Below, in pieces: positions 11,188 through 20,965 of a stretch of 64,000 nt of DNA. The position numbers were made by a program, and so were the translations under genes. The stretch covers positions 620,001 through 684,000 of the forward strand of contig NZ_JAJNDB010000002.1 in the NCBI RefSeq assembly GCF_021026375.1, in the 5' to 3' direction. The notes beneath the pieces were generated by a model. The model saw only the letters and a program-made list of their open reading frames with translations. It was not told where the DNA came from and made no database searches. Numbering within the stretch: position 1 is the stretch's first letter; each line of letters opens with the position of its first letter. Origin of the DNA: Actinomycetospora endophytica (GTDB lineage Bacteria; Actinomycetota; Actinomycetes; Mycobacteriales; Pseudonocardiaceae).

Positions 11188-12471
11188 TCACCCGACGAAG
11201 GTCGTCGGGATCGCGGGCTCCCCGCGCGAGAGCTTGAGCCCCTCCCAGGGGATCGCGACGAGGTTCCGGCGGAGGTGCTCCCGGGCCTCGGCGAGCGAGG
11301 GCAGCCCGGCCACCGGCTCGCCGCTCTTGACCAGGTCGACGGGCACCACGCGGTCGTGCTCGCCGACCTCGACCGGCGCGCCCACCCGGTGCACGACCTC
11401 CTCGACCGCCGTCCCGGTCGGCTTGTGGCGGCGCACCGCCGACTTCGCCCCGCCGCGGGACTCCTTCGACGACGAGCGCTTCGCCACCGGCCGGCCCTCG
11501 ACCTCGACGAGCTTGTAGACCATCCCCGCGGTCGGGGCGCCGGAGCCGGTGACCACCGAGGTGCCCACCCCGTACGCGTCCACCGGCTCGGCGCGCAGCC
11601 CGGCGATGGCGTGCTCGTCGAGGTCTCCGGAGAGCACCACGCGGGTGGAGGTCGCGCCCAGCGAGTCCAGCTGCGCCCGCGCGCGCTGGGCCATGACCCC
11701 GAGGTCGCCGGAGTCGATGCGCACCGCGCCGAGCTCCGGCCCGGCGACGCGCACGGCCGTCTCGATGCCCTCGGTGATGTCGTAGGTGTCGACGAGCAGG
11801 GTCGTCCCGACGCCGAGCGCGGCCACCTGGGCGCGGAACGCCTCCTCCTCGGAGTCGTGCAGCAGCGTGAACGCGTGGGCCGAGGTGCCCGTCGTCGGGA
11901 CGCCGTAGCGGGCGGCGGCCTCGAGGTTGGACGTCGCGTCGAACCCCGCCAGGTAGGCGGCCCGCGCCGCGGCCACCGCGGCCTCCTCGTGGGTGCGCCG
12001 CGACCCCATCTCGATGAGGCGTCGCCCGGCGGCCGCCGTCGTCATGCGCGCCGCCGCCGAGGCGATCGCGCAGTCGTGGTTGAGGATGGAGAGCACGAGG
12101 GTCTCGAGCAGCACGCACTCGGCGAACGTCCCGGTGACGGTGACGATCGGCGAGCCCGGGAAGTAGAGCTCGCCCTCCGGGTAGCCAGCGACGTCTCCGG
12201 CGAAGCGGGTGGTCGCCAGGTGCTCCAGGGTCCGATCGGGGATCGCGCCGGTGGCCCGCAGCGCGCCGATCTCCTCGTCACCGAACGAGAAGCGTCCAAG
12301 GGCGTCGATCATCCGGGAGATGCCGGCGACGACGCCGTAGCGGCGGCCGTGCGGGAGGCTGCGGGCGAAGACCTCGAAGGTGCACCGGCGGTGCGCGGTG
12401 CCGTCGGCCAGGGCCGCGTCGAGCATCGTCAGCTCGTACTGATCGGTCATCAGCGCGGTACCGCTCGTCAT
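11188..12471 (-). CDS. pncB: Nicotinate phosphoribosyltransferase
   Basis: This 427-residue enzyme makes nicotinate mononucleotide from nicotinate and PRPP, the step after pncA in the Preiss-Handler pathway. Family signatures are TDQYELTM near the N-terminus, the GSRRTHEEAA motif with the catalytic-region His, the VDTYD segment, and IDSGDLG. It is the first gene of the pncB-pncA operon and is transcribed away from clpS, with an 87-bp divergent promoter region between them. Confidence 0.95.
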   Translation of the reverse strand: MTSGTALMTDQYELTMLDAALADGTAHRRCTFEVFARSLPHGRRYGVVAGISRMIDALGRFSFGDEEIGALRATGAIPDRTLEHLATTRFAGDVAGYPEGELYFPGSPIVTVTGTFAECVLLETLVLSILNHDCAIASAAARMTTAAAGRRLIEMGSRRTHEEAAVAAARAAYLAGFDATSNLEAAARYGVPTTGTSAHAFTLLHDSEEEAFRAQVAALGVGTTLLVDTYDITEGIETAVRVAGPELGAVRIDSGDLGVMAQRARAQLDSLGATSTRVVLSGDLDEHAIAGLRAEPVDAYGVGTSVVTGSGAPTAGMVYKLVEVEGRPVAKRSSSKESRGGAKSAVRRHKPTGTAVEEVVHRVGAPVEVGEHDRVVPVDLVKSGEPVAGLPSLAEAREHLRRNLVAIPWEGLKLSRGEPAIPTTFVG

Positions 12472-12558
12472 CCGTCCAGCCTAGGGCCCGGTCCCGTTCG
12501 GCTGCGATCACGACGAGGGCGGGTGCATCCATCCGTGCCGAGCTGAGACGATGGGGAC

Positions 12559-12906
12559 ATGCGCGTGCACGTCGGACAGGTCGGTCGCAGAGGCGGTCCG
12601 GTCGCGCGTCTCTCGGCGCCGGTCGAGCCCGCGACGACCGTCGAGGAGCTGCCCGACGAGCTGGTCGACGTCGACACCCCGTGGCAGACGGTCGTCTGGA
12701 ACGACCCGGTGAACCTCATGTCCTACGTGACCTGGGTGTTCCAGAAGCTGTTCGGCTACAACAAGGACAAGGCCACCGCGCTGATGATGGACGTGCACCA
12801 CAAGGGTCGGGCCACGGTGTCGTCGGGCAGCCGGGAGAAGGTCGAGGGCGACGTCGCGAAGCTCCATGCGGCGGGCCTGTGGGCGACGATGCAGCGGTCG
12901 TCGTAG
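12559..12906 (+). CDS. clpS: ATP-dependent Clp protease adaptor ClpS
   Basis: ClpS binds N-degron substrates (destabilising N-terminal residues) and delivers them to ClpC/ClpA. The core from about residue 35 on is typical: [11 protein letters not shown], then [11 protein letters not shown], then the [10 protein letters not shown] helix with its conserved His. The 115-residue protein has about 30 extra N-terminal residues. It heads the cluster equivalent to Rv1331 onward in M. tuberculosis. Confidence 0.95.
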   Translation: MRVHVGQVGRRGGPVARLSAPVEPATTVEELPDELVDVDTPWQTVVWNDPVNLMSYVTWVFQKLFGYNKDKATALMMDVHHKGRATVSSGSREKVEGDVAKLHAAGLWATMQRSS

Positions 12907-12910
12907 GCCC

Positions 12911-13480
12911 GTGCGCGCCTGGAAGCGGCACGGCCGCGGTGAGCGTGCCCGGTATGTCGCCGTGCTCGACCCGCCGGAGGCGTCGGTCCTGCGCGGGCTC
13001 GTCGGGCAGGTCGACGACATGCTCTCCGGCCGGTCGGACGCGTCCCCGAGCGACGAGCTGTCCGCGCTCACCGGCATCCGCACCGGCCCGTCCACCGCGC
13101 CGGACGACCCGGTGCTGGCGCGGCTGCTCCCGGACTTCCACCGGGCCGACGCCGAGGGTGGCGAGCCCGACGGGGCGGCGCTCGCCGCGGCGCTGCGCTC
13201 GGTGCGCGAGCCCGAGCTCATCGAGGCCAAGCGCGACGCGATCGCGATGATGCTGTCCTCGCTGCCGGCCGGGGGCGGGCGCGTCGAGCTCACCGGGCCG
13301 CAGGCCGAGGCCTGGCTCACCGCCCTGAACGACGTGCGCCTGGCGCTGGGCACCGCCCTCGAGGTCAGCGAGGACATGCCCGAGCAGCTCCCGTCGGACG
13401 ACCCCTGCGCCGACCACCTGCCCGTCTACCACTGGTTGACGTGGCTGCAGGACTCTCTCGTCACGGTGCTGCTCCCCTGA
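12911..13480 (+). CDS. DUF2017 family protein
   Basis: This 189-residue actinobacterial protein of unknown function is encoded between clpS and mec, as in mycobacteria (Rv1332 position). It begins at GTG 12911, five bases after the clpS stop. It contains a DPPEASVLRGLVGQ motif near the N-terminus and a C-terminal YHWLTWLQDSLV helix that mark the family. The next gene starts on the following base, so it is translationally coupled. Confidence 0.85.
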   Translation: MRAWKRHGRGERARYVAVLDPPEASVLRGLVGQVDDMLSGRSDASPSDELSALTGIRTGPSTAPDDPVLARLLPDFHRADAEGGEPDGAALAAALRSVREPELIEAKRDAIAMMLSSLPAGGGRVELTGPQAEAWLTALNDVRLALGTALEVSEDMPEQLPSDDPCADHLPVYHWLTWLQDSLVTVLLP

Positions 13481-14008
13481 GTGACCAGTAAGCTGTTCGG
13501 CGTGCTCGTGATCCGTGCCGACCTCGTGGAGCAGATGGTGGCGCACGCGCGCCGTGATCACCCGCGTGAGGCGTGCGGACAGCTGCTGGGCCCGGAGGAG
13601 AGCGACCGGCCCGAGCGCTACGTGCCGATGACCAACGCCGACGACTCCGACGCCCAGGGCAGCGACTACCGGTTCGACTCGAAGGAACAGCTCCGGGTCC
13701 ACCGCGAGGCCATGGAGCGCGACGAGGAACCGGTCGTCGTCTTCCACTCGCACACCCGGGTGCCGCGCCGCCCGCTGACCGACACCGGGCTGCCCGAGGC
13801 GTATCCGTCGGTCAAGGACATCGAGTACATGGGCCTGCAGCCCGGTGTGCACTTCGCGATCGTCGCCCTGACCGGTCCCGACGCCGAGCCCGACCTGCGG
13901 TCGTTCCTGCTGGACGACGCGGGAGAGGTCGTCGAGGACGAGATCCAGGTCGTGGAGAACTACATGTTCTCCCACACCGGCGCGGGCGACGTCCCCGACC
14001 GCGACTGA
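13481..14008 (+). CDS. mec: Mec-like JAMM/MPN+ metallopeptidase (CysO-cysteine hydrolase) with an insertion in its motif
   Basis: In M. tuberculosis Mec releases cysteine from the CysO-cysteine adduct. Family features are LVEQMVAHARRDHPREACG with the motif Glu (E30), H89-S90-H91, and EAYPS with S110 and D113. The standard JAMM spacing is HxH-x7-S-x2-D. Here 18 residues separate H91 and S110, so about 11 extra residues (RVPRRPLTDTG region) sit inside the catalytic loop. The flanking HSHT and EAYPS blocks are intact, and the insertion is in frame with ordinary codon use. The gene starts with GTG directly after the DUF2017 stop; GTG 13502 is an alternative that would give an N-terminus closer to Mec. 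Confidence 0.88.
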   Translation: MTSKLFGVLVIRADLVEQMVAHARRDHPREACGQLLGPEESDRPERYVPMTNADDSDAQGSDYRFDSKEQLRVHREAMERDEEPVVVFHSHTRVPRRPLTDTGLPEAYPSVKDIEYMGLQPGVHFAIVALTGPDAEPDLRSFLLDDAGEVVEDEIQVVENYMFSHTGAGDVPDRD

Positions 14009-14096
14009 GCCTCACGTCGACGGTCCCGGAACAACCGGGGCGCATGCGACGCTGTTCGTCGAGAGCATCACCGAGCTGTCCCCAGGAGGAAACGCC

Positions 14097-15387
<1,291 letters not shown>

Positions 15388-15434
15388 CCGATTCCTCACG
15401 CTCTCCCGTCGTCGGCGGCGGTACCCTCGGTCGT

Positions 15435-16097
15435 GTGACCACCCCCGGATCCGCGGCCCCGGCAGAACGGGCCAAGCCGCGGGTTATCCCGGCCCACCCC
15501 GTGCGGGCGGCCGTCGGGATGCTGATCTTCCTCGCCGTGCTGTGGGCGATCGAGGCGGCGGACCAGTTCGTCTTCGCGAACGCGCTCGACCAGGACGGCA
15601 TCCGCCCGCGCGAGGTCGACGGGCTCGCGGGCATCCTCTGGGCGCCGCTGCTGCACGCGAGCTGGGCCCACCTGATCGCGAACTCGCTGCCGTTCCTGAT
15701 CCTCGGCTTCTTCGTGCTCGCGGGCGGGCTCGGCCAGTTCATCGCCGTGACCGCGCTCATCTGGCTGCTCGGCGGGTTCCTGACGTGGCTGACCGGCGGC
15801 TTCGGCGTGACGATCGGCGCGTCCGGGGTCATCTTCGGCTGGCTGGCGTTCCTGCTGTTCCGCGGCTTCTTCGCCCGGTCCGGGAGACAGATCGCGCTCG
15901 CCGTCGTGCTGCTCCTGCTCTACGGCTCGGTGCTGTGGGGGATCCTCCCGGGCACCCCCGGCGTCTCCTGGCAGGCCCACCTCTTCGGTGCCCTCTCGGG
16001 CATCCTCGCCGCGCGCCTGGTGGCGTCGGCCGACCGCCGGACCGCCCGTGGCAGCCCTCCCACCGGCCCGGTGTCGCCCTCTCCTGTCGGACCGTAG
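15435..16097 (+). CDS. Rhomboid family intramembrane serine protease
   Basis: The 220-residue protein has six hydrophobic segments. The catalytic Ser is S130 in GASGVIFGW, the catalytic His is H182 in AHLFGALSG, and an N83 oxyanion residue is in HLIANS, so it looks active. It occupies the Rv1337 position after cysM. The GTG at 15435 was chosen because upstream codons overlap the cysM end. In mycobacteria murI follows this gene, but here the MBL gene follows after 9 bp and there is no murI. Confidence 0.9.
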   Translation: MTTPGSAAPAERAKPRVIPAHPVRAAVGMLIFLAVLWAIEAADQFVFANALDQDGIRPREVDGLAGILWAPLLHASWAHLIANSLPFLILGFFVLAGGLGQFIAVTALIWLLGGFLTWLTGGFGVTIGASGVIFGWLAFLLFRGFFARSGRQIALAVVLLLLYGSVLWGILPGTPGVSWQAHLFGALSGILAARLVASADRRTARGSPPTGPVSPSPVGP

Positions 16098-16106
16098 GGT
16101 GCGCGC

Positions 16107-16865
16107 GTGGAATTGATCGTCCTGGGGTGCTCCGGCAGCGGTGCCGGGCCCACCTCGCCGGCGTCGGGTTATCTCGTGCGCACGCGGGGGACGACGCTCG
16201 TGATGGACCTGGGCAACGGCACGTTCGGGACGCTGCAGCGCCACATGGACCCGTTCGAGCTCGATGCCGTCGTCCTCTCGCACCTCCACCCGGACCACTG
16301 CGCCGACGTCTCCGGGCTCGTCGTGCACCGTCGCTACCACCCCGACGGACCGGGCAAGGTGCTCCCGCTGCACGGCCCCAGCGAGTCGGAGGTCCGGCTC
16401 GCGGTGGCCTACGCCCCGTCGTCGGACGAGCGCGTGGCGACCGATCTCACCGACGTCTTCGACTACCACGTGTTCGCCGACGGTCCCTCGGGCGTGGGCG
16501 ACGTCGCGCTCTCCAGCGCCCCGGTCGACCACCCGTGCGAGGCCTACGGCGTGCGCCTCGAGCACCAGGGCCGGTCGCTCGTCTACTCCGGGGACACCGG
16601 GCCGTGCCGCAGCCTCGTCGAGCTCGCCGCCCGGGCCGACGTGCTGCTGTGCGAGGCCACCTGGACCGACTCCCCGGACCGCCCGCCAGGAGTGCACCTG
16701 TCCGGTGTGCAGGCCGGTCAGGTCGCCCGCGAGGCCGGGGTGAAGCGGCTGCTGATCACCCACGTGCCCGCCTGGTACGACGGCGAGGAGCTGCTCGCCG
16801 AGGCGCGCTCGCAGTACGGCGGACCCGCCGAGCTCGTCCGGCCGGACGCGCACTACACCATCTGA
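16107..16865 (+). CDS. MBL-fold hydrolase, Rv1339-like cyclic-nucleotide phosphodiesterase
   Basis: This is a metallo-beta-lactamase-fold protein of 252 residues. The metal motif is HLHPDH at 59-64, with later ligands in PVDHPCEAYG, SGDTG and the final THVPAWYD. The gene position and length match Rv1339, which has been described as an atypical class II cAMP phosphodiesterase. GTG 16107 starts nine bases after the rhomboid stop. Assignment as a phosphodiesterase is by family and synteny only. Confidence 0.85.
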   Translation: MELIVLGCSGSGAGPTSPASGYLVRTRGTTLVMDLGNGTFGTLQRHMDPFELDAVVLSHLHPDHCADVSGLVVHRRYHPDGPGKVLPLHGPSESEVRLAVAYAPSSDERVATDLTDVFDYHVFADGPSGVGDVALSSAPVDHPCEAYGVRLEHQGRSLVYSGDTGPCRSLVELAARADVLLCEATWTDSPDRPPGVHLSGVQAGQVAREAGVKRLLITHVPAWYDGEELLAEARSQYGGPAELVRPDAHYTI

Positions 16866-16928
16866 CCTGCCCCGGACGGGGGTCCGCGCCGCCTCGTGCC
16901 GGGAGCGGGTTCTCTAGGGTGGTCGCCC

Positions 16929-17672
16929 GTGGCACGCAGCGACGGCAGGTCCGACGACGAGCTCCGCCCCATCGAGATCCGCCGCGGGTTCCAGCAGCAC
17001 CCCGCGGGTTCGGTCCTCGTCTCCTTCGGCAGCACCAGGGTGCTCTGCGCCGCGAGCGTGACGGAGGGCGTCCCACGCTGGCGGCGTGACTCCGGCCTCG
17101 GGTGGCTGACCGCCGAGTACGCGATGCTGCCGTCGGCCACGCACACCCGCAGCGACCGCGAGTCGGTCAAGGGCCGTGTCGGGGGCCGCACCCACGAGAT
17201 CAGCCGGCTGGTGGGGCGGTCGCTGCGCGCGGCGATCGACCTCAAGGCGCTGGGCGAGAACACCATCCAGCTCGACTGCGACGTCCTGCAGGCGGACGGC
17301 GGCACCCGCACCGCGGCCATCACCGGCGCCTACGTGGCCCTCGCCGACGCGGTCACCTGGCTCAAGGCCCACAAGCGCCTCGCCGACCCGCAGCCGCTGT
17401 CGTGCTCCATCGCGGCCGTCTCGGTGGGCGTCGTCGACGGGCGCGTGCGGCTCGACCTGCCCTACTCCGAGGACAGCCGCGCCGAGGTGGACATGAACGT
17501 CGTCGCGACGGATGCGGGCACGCTCGTCGAGGTCCAGGGCACCGGTGAGGGCGCGACCTACACCCGCGCGACGCTCGACGCCATGCTCGACTCCTCGCTC
17601 GCCGGCATCGCGCGCCTGACCGAGATCCAGGCCGCCGCGCTCGCCGAGCCCTACCCGGGGGAGCTCCCGTGA
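16929..17672 (+). CDS. rph: Ribonuclease PH
   Basis: This phosphorolytic 3'-5' exoribonuclease trims tRNA 3' ends. It contains the family blocks [29 protein letters not shown] and [14 protein letters not shown], and ends with [11 protein letters not shown]. The start GTG 16929 gives the standard N-terminus [12 protein letters not shown] and 247 residues; an upstream ATG at 16896 is unlikely. Its stop overlaps the rdgB start by 4 bp. Since the tRNA genes seen here lack an encoded CCA, end processing matters in this genome. Confidence 0.96.
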   Translation: MARSDGRSDDELRPIEIRRGFQQHPAGSVLVSFGSTRVLCAASVTEGVPRWRRDSGLGWLTAEYAMLPSATHTRSDRESVKGRVGGRTHEISRLVGRSLRAAIDLKALGENTIQLDCDVLQADGGTRTAAITGAYVALADAVTWLKAHKRLADPQPLSCSIAAVSVGVVDGRVRLDLPYSEDSRAEVDMNVVATDAGTLVEVQGTGEGATYTRATLDAMLDSSLAGIARLTEIQAAALAEPYPGELP

Positions 17673-18310
17673 CGGGCGCCGACGTGGCGACCCGCGACGT
17701 CCTGCTCGCCACCCGCAACGACGCCAAGCTCGCCGAGCTGCGTCGTGTCGTCGCCGCCCTCGGGGTGGAGGGCGTGCGCATCGTCGGGCTCGACGAGGTG
17801 CCGCCCTTCGACGAGGCACCGGAGACCGGCGCGACCTTCGCGGAGAACTCGCTGGCCAAGGCCCACGACGCGGCCGCCGCGACCGGCATGCTCGCCGTCG
17901 CCGACGACTCCGGGCTCGCCGTCGACGCCCTCAACGGCATGCCGGGGGTGCTCTCCGCGCGGTGGTCCGGGGGCCCGGGCGACCGGCGGGAGAAGGACGC
18001 CCGGAACCTCGCGCTCGTCCTGGACCAGATGGCGGACGTCCCCGAGGAGCGGCGCGGCGCCGCGTTCGTCTGCGCCGCGGCCGCCGCGCATCCCGACGGC
18101 CGCGAGATCGTCGTGACCGAGAAGTGGCCCGGACGGCTGATCCGCTCGCCGCGGGGCCTCAACGGCTTCGGCTACGACCCGGCGTTCGTGCCCGAGGGGG
18201 AGACGCGGACCTCGGCGGAGATGTCGGCTGCGGAGAAGGACGCCGTCTCGCACCGCGCCCGCGCGTTCCGGACGCTCGCGCCCCGGTTGCGCTCGCTGCT
18301 CGCGGACTGA
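17669..18310 (+). CDS. rdgB: XTP/dITP pyrophosphatase (RdgB/HAM1 family)
   Basis: This house-cleaning enzyme removes deaminated purine nucleotides (dITP, XTP). Signatures are [13 protein letters not shown] at the N-terminus, [21 protein letters not shown], and [12 protein letters not shown]. The 213-residue length is normal. It overlaps rph by GTGA, the same arrangement as in Rv1340-Rv1341. Confidence 0.96.
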   Translation: MTGADVATRDVLLATRNDAKLAELRRVVAALGVEGVRIVGLDEVPPFDEAPETGATFAENSLAKAHDAAAATGMLAVADDSGLAVDALNGMPGVLSARWSGGPGDRREKDARNLALVLDQMADVPEERRGAAFVCAAAAAHPDGREIVVTEKWPGRLIRSPRGLNGFGYDPAFVPEGETRTSAEMSAAEKDAVSHRARAFRTLAPRLRSLLAD

Positions 18311-18315
18311 CCGTC

Positions 18316-18915
18316 GTGGCCGACCAGTACTTCGCGGAGCAGCCGACCACGCCGTCGTCGCCGGCCCCGGCACGGCTCGAGGTGCGCGGGCTCTCGCTGG
18401 CGGTCACCACCGACTCCGGGGTCTTCGCGCGCGGGCGCCTCGACAAGGGCACGCGGGTGCTGCTCGACCACGTGCCGGAGCCGTCGGGCGGCGGCGACCT
18501 GCTCGACCTCGGCTGCGGCTGGGGGCCGATCTCGCTGTGGCTCGCGACGATCCGTCGTCGGTCGACCGTGTGGGCGGTCGACGTCAACTCGCGGGCCCTC
18601 GATCTCGTGCGGGCGAACGCCGAGGCGGCGGGCCTGGGCAACGTGCGCGCGTGCCGTCCGGACGAGGTGCCCGACGACGTCGTGTTCGCCGGGATGTGGT
18701 CGAACCCGCCGATCCGGTCGGGAAAGGCGGCACTGCACGACCTGCTCGTCGAGTGGCTGCCACGCGTGGCCGGGCCGTCGTACCTCGTCGTCGCGAAGAA
18801 CCTCGGGTCGGACTCGTTGGCGCGATGGCTGGGCGATCAGGGGTACTCGGTGTCGAGACTGTCGTCGAACGCGGGCTTCCGGGTGCTGGAGGTCCGCTCT
18901 TCTGCAGAGGGGTGA
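18316..18915 (+). CDS. Class I SAM-dependent methyltransferase (RsmC/MTS-like)
   Basis: The 199-residue protein has the SAM-binding motif LLDLGCGWGP at 62-71, an acidic strand end (AVDVNSRAL), and NPPI at 130-133. NPP[FI] is typical of N-methyltransferases acting on bases in RNA or DNA. The N-terminal GVFARGRLDKGTRVLL segment is the small methyltransferase (MTS) signature shared with RsmC/RlmG. GTG 18316 begins five bases after rdgB, so it belongs to the same operon. The substrate is probably rRNA or tRNA but is not shown by the sequence. Confidence 0.85.
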   Translation: MADQYFAEQPTTPSSPAPARLEVRGLSLAVTTDSGVFARGRLDKGTRVLLDHVPEPSGGGDLLDLGCGWGPISLWLATIRRRSTVWAVDVNSRALDLVRANAEAAGLGNVRACRPDEVPDDVVFAGMWSNPPIRSGKAALHDLLVEWLPRVAGPSYLVVAKNLGSDSLARWLGDQGYSVSRLSSNAGFRVLEVRSSAEG

Positions 18916-19763
18916 GGCCTGTGGTCGCGGTCGATCGGAACGGTTCGGGGACGCCGGTGCTGTGCCTGCACGGCTGGCCGGGCGGCCCGTCGGACTACCG
19001 GCTGCTGACGCCGCTGCTCGTTGATGCCGCCGACGTCGTCGTCCCGCACCTGCTCGGGTACGCGGACTCGTTCTCACCGGGCGATGAAGCTCGGCCGCAC
19101 TCGGACTTCGGGCGCGACGCCCAGGTGCGCATGCTCGTCGAGCTGATCGACTCGCTGGGACTCGAGCGACCCGTCGTCGTCGGGTACGACGTGGGCGCCA
19201 CCCTGGCGGTGACGCTGGGCCGGACGATCCCGGACCGGCTGCGCGGCATCGTCGTCGGGAACGCCCTGCCGCCCTCGACGTTCGGGCCCTGCGCGCTCGA
19301 CGACGACCACCGGGCCGAGTTCTGGTACCAGGACTTCCACCAGCTGGCGCTGTGCGCGGAGCTGTGCGACGGCAATCCGGCGGCGGTGCGGACCTACCTG
19401 CAGCACTTCTGGTCGCACTGGGGCAACCGGCCGGATGCGGCGCTGACCGAGGAGCTGGTCGCCTGGTACTCGCGGCCGGGGGCGTTCACGGCGGCGCTGA
19501 ACTGGTACCGCTCGGGGTCGGCGACGTTGGCGACGGCGTTGTCGTTGCGTTCGGCGTCGGAGCTGCCGCCGCCGGTCGAGGTCCCGACGACGATGCTGTG
19601 GGGCGCCCAGGATCCGCTGTACCCGCGGCGGTTCGCCGAGAACTCGGGGGAGCTGTTCCCGAACGGGACGGTGCGCGTGCTCGAGGACGTCGGTCACTTC
19701 ACGCCGTTGGAGGCCGCGGCGGAGATGGCGGATGCGGTGCGGGAATTCCTGCAGGAGAAATAG
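18912..19763 (+). CDS. Alpha/beta hydrolase, epoxide-hydrolase/dehalogenase-like
   Basis: The oxyanion motif HGWP is at 20-23. The nucleophile elbow GYDVGA has Asp93 in place of Ser, the mark of epoxide hydrolases and haloalkane dehalogenases. The catalytic His is in DVGHFTPLE near the end. The GTG at 18912 overlaps the methyltransferase stop (GTGA); GTG 18921 would shorten it by three residues. The natural substrate is unknown. Confidence 0.82.
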   Translation: MRPVVAVDRNGSGTPVLCLHGWPGGPSDYRLLTPLLVDAADVVVPHLLGYADSFSPGDEARPHSDFGRDAQVRMLVELIDSLGLERPVVVGYDVGATLAVTLGRTIPDRLRGIVVGNALPPSTFGPCALDDDHRAEFWYQDFHQLALCAELCDGNPAAVRTYLQHFWSHWGNRPDAALTEELVAWYSRPGAFTAALNWYRSGSATLATALSLRSASELPPPVEVPTTMLWGAQDPLYPRRFAENSGELFPNGTVRVLEDVGHFTPLEAAAEMADAVREFLQEK

Positions 19764-19764
19764 T

Positions 19765-19785
19765 GTTGACGCGTGGCGCGTCAAC
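19765..19785 (+). terminator. Perfect 9-bp hairpin after the hydrolase gene
   Basis: GTTGACGCG and CGCGTCAAC are perfect inverted repeats around a TGG loop, starting one base after the stop codon at 19763. The hairpin is a likely terminator, or an operator for the next gene. Confidence 0.5.
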
Positions 19786-19821
19786 CCGTGTATCGAACAC
19801 GTGGTCGACTACTGTGGACGC

Positions 19822-20234
19822 ATGCCACGTCAACGCTCATGGACCGACGATCAGCTCCGCGAGGCCGTCGCCGCCAGCACGACCTTCGCCGAGATCTACT
19901 ACCACCTCGGGCTCCGCCCCGGGAAGTACCGGGTCATGGAGACCTACCTCGAACGGCTGTGCATCGACTCGTCGCACATCGTCCGGCGACCCCAGCTCGG
20001 CCGGAGCGTCAGAGCCTGGACGGACGAGTTGCGCGTACGGCTCGTGGGGGCCGGCCTCAAGAGGACCGTTGCGGAGGGTGCGGGCTCTCCGAATGGCAGG
20101 GCAAGGCGCTACCGCTCCAGCTCGACCACATCAACGGTGACCACACCGACAACCGGCTGGAGAACCTCCGTATCCTGTGCGGCAACTGCCACTCGCAGAC
20201 GGACACGTGGTGCTCGCGGGGACGGAGGCCGTAG
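19822..20234 (+). pseudogene. HNH endonuclease gene with a frameshift
   Basis: From ATG 19822 the first frame encodes RQRSWTDDQLREAV...LGLRPGKYRVMETYLERL, the helix-turn-helix-like N-terminal part seen in phage- and actinobacteria-borne HNH proteins. Near 20060-20070 the match moves to the -1 frame, which reads RCGGCGLSEWQGK, then LQLDHINGDHTDNRLENLR, then LCGNCHSQT. This is a full HNH core with two CxxC pairs. The frames join between LKR and RCGGCG. The gene is therefore broken or mis-sequenced by one or two bases. It ends 13 bp before an atypical tRNA gene. Confidence 0.75.
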
Positions 20235-20247
20235 TCCAAGTGGCAGA

Positions 20248-20323
20248 GCCGGCGTAGCCCAATTTGGCAGGAGGCCCCGGAATTAGGCTCCGGACAGTGT
20301 GGGTTCGAGTCCCACCGCCGGCA
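20248..20323 (+). tRNA. Atypical tRNA with anticodon UAG (Leu CUA by code), short variable loop
   Basis: The 76-nt sequence folds as a cloverleaf. The acceptor stem GCCGGCG/CGCCGGC is perfect. The anticodon stem CCGGA/TCCGG carries the loop ATTAGGC (anticodon TAG). The T-arm GTGGG-TTCGAGT-CCCAC is perfect and the discriminator is A. Bacterial leucine tRNAs are class II, with a long variable arm; here only about five bases (ACAGT) separate the anticodon and T stems. The D-arm is irregular (GCC/GGC with a C-A mismatch and an enlarged loop). It may be a non-canonical or decaying tRNA. No CCA is encoded, and bcp ends one base further on. Confidence 0.75.
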
Positions 20324-20324
20324 C

Positions 20325-20798
20325 TCAGAGCTTCAGATCGCGCAGCAACCGGCCCACGTGGCCGGTCGCCTTCACGCCGTACTGCGCGTCCTCGACCTTC
20401 CCCTCGGCGTCCACCAGGAACGTCGAGCGGATGACGCCGACCGACGTGCGCCCGTACATCGTCTTCTCGCCCCAGGCGCCGTAGGCCTCGAGGACGCTCT
20501 TCTCCGGGTCCGAGAGCAGCGGGAACGTCAACCCCTGGTCGGCGCGGAACTTGGCGAGCTTCTCCGGCTTGTCCGGCGAGATGCCCACGACGGAGATCCC
20601 GGCGTCGTTGAAGGTGGCCAGGTTCTCGGTGAAGTCGCAGGCCTCCTTGGTGCATCCGGGGGTGTTCGCGGCGGGGTAGAAGTAGACGATGACGCGGCCG
20701 CCGCGGTAGTCCGCGAGCGACACCGTCTCGCCGGTGTCCGAGGGCAGCGAGAACTCCGGGGCAGCGTCACCCGGGGTCAGACGGTTATCAGTGGCCAC
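20325..20798 (-). CDS. bcp: Peroxiredoxin, BCP/PrxQ family
   Basis: This thiol peroxidase of 157 residues detoxifies peroxides using thioredoxin. The peroxidatic Cys is C49 (NTPGCT) and the resolving Cys is C54 (EACDF), the five-residue spacing of PrxQ. The GTG at 20798 gives the normal N-terminus (LTPGDAAPEFSLP); upstream in-frame codons are not needed. It runs convergently into the tRNA gene with one base between them. Confidence 0.93.
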   Translation of the reverse strand: MATDNRLTPGDAAPEFSLPSDTGETVSLADYRGGRVIVYFYPAANTPGCTKEACDFTENLATFNDAGISVVGISPDKPEKLAKFRADQGLTFPLLSDPEKSVLEAYGAWGEKTMYGRTSVGVIRSTFLVDAEGKVEDAQYGVKATGHVGRLLRDLKL

Positions 20799-20965
20799 GG
20801 GCGGGCAGGATACCGCTCGCATGTGATCGCGGACCGCGCGGCGAGTCGTCGCCGGGACGCACGGCCGCCGCGTGACGATGCGGCCACGATGGGCGGCAGC
20901 ACGCAACGGGCTGCGTCGACGAACAGACCGGCAGCAGTCGGACCGGACAGGACGAGGGAGGCTCC

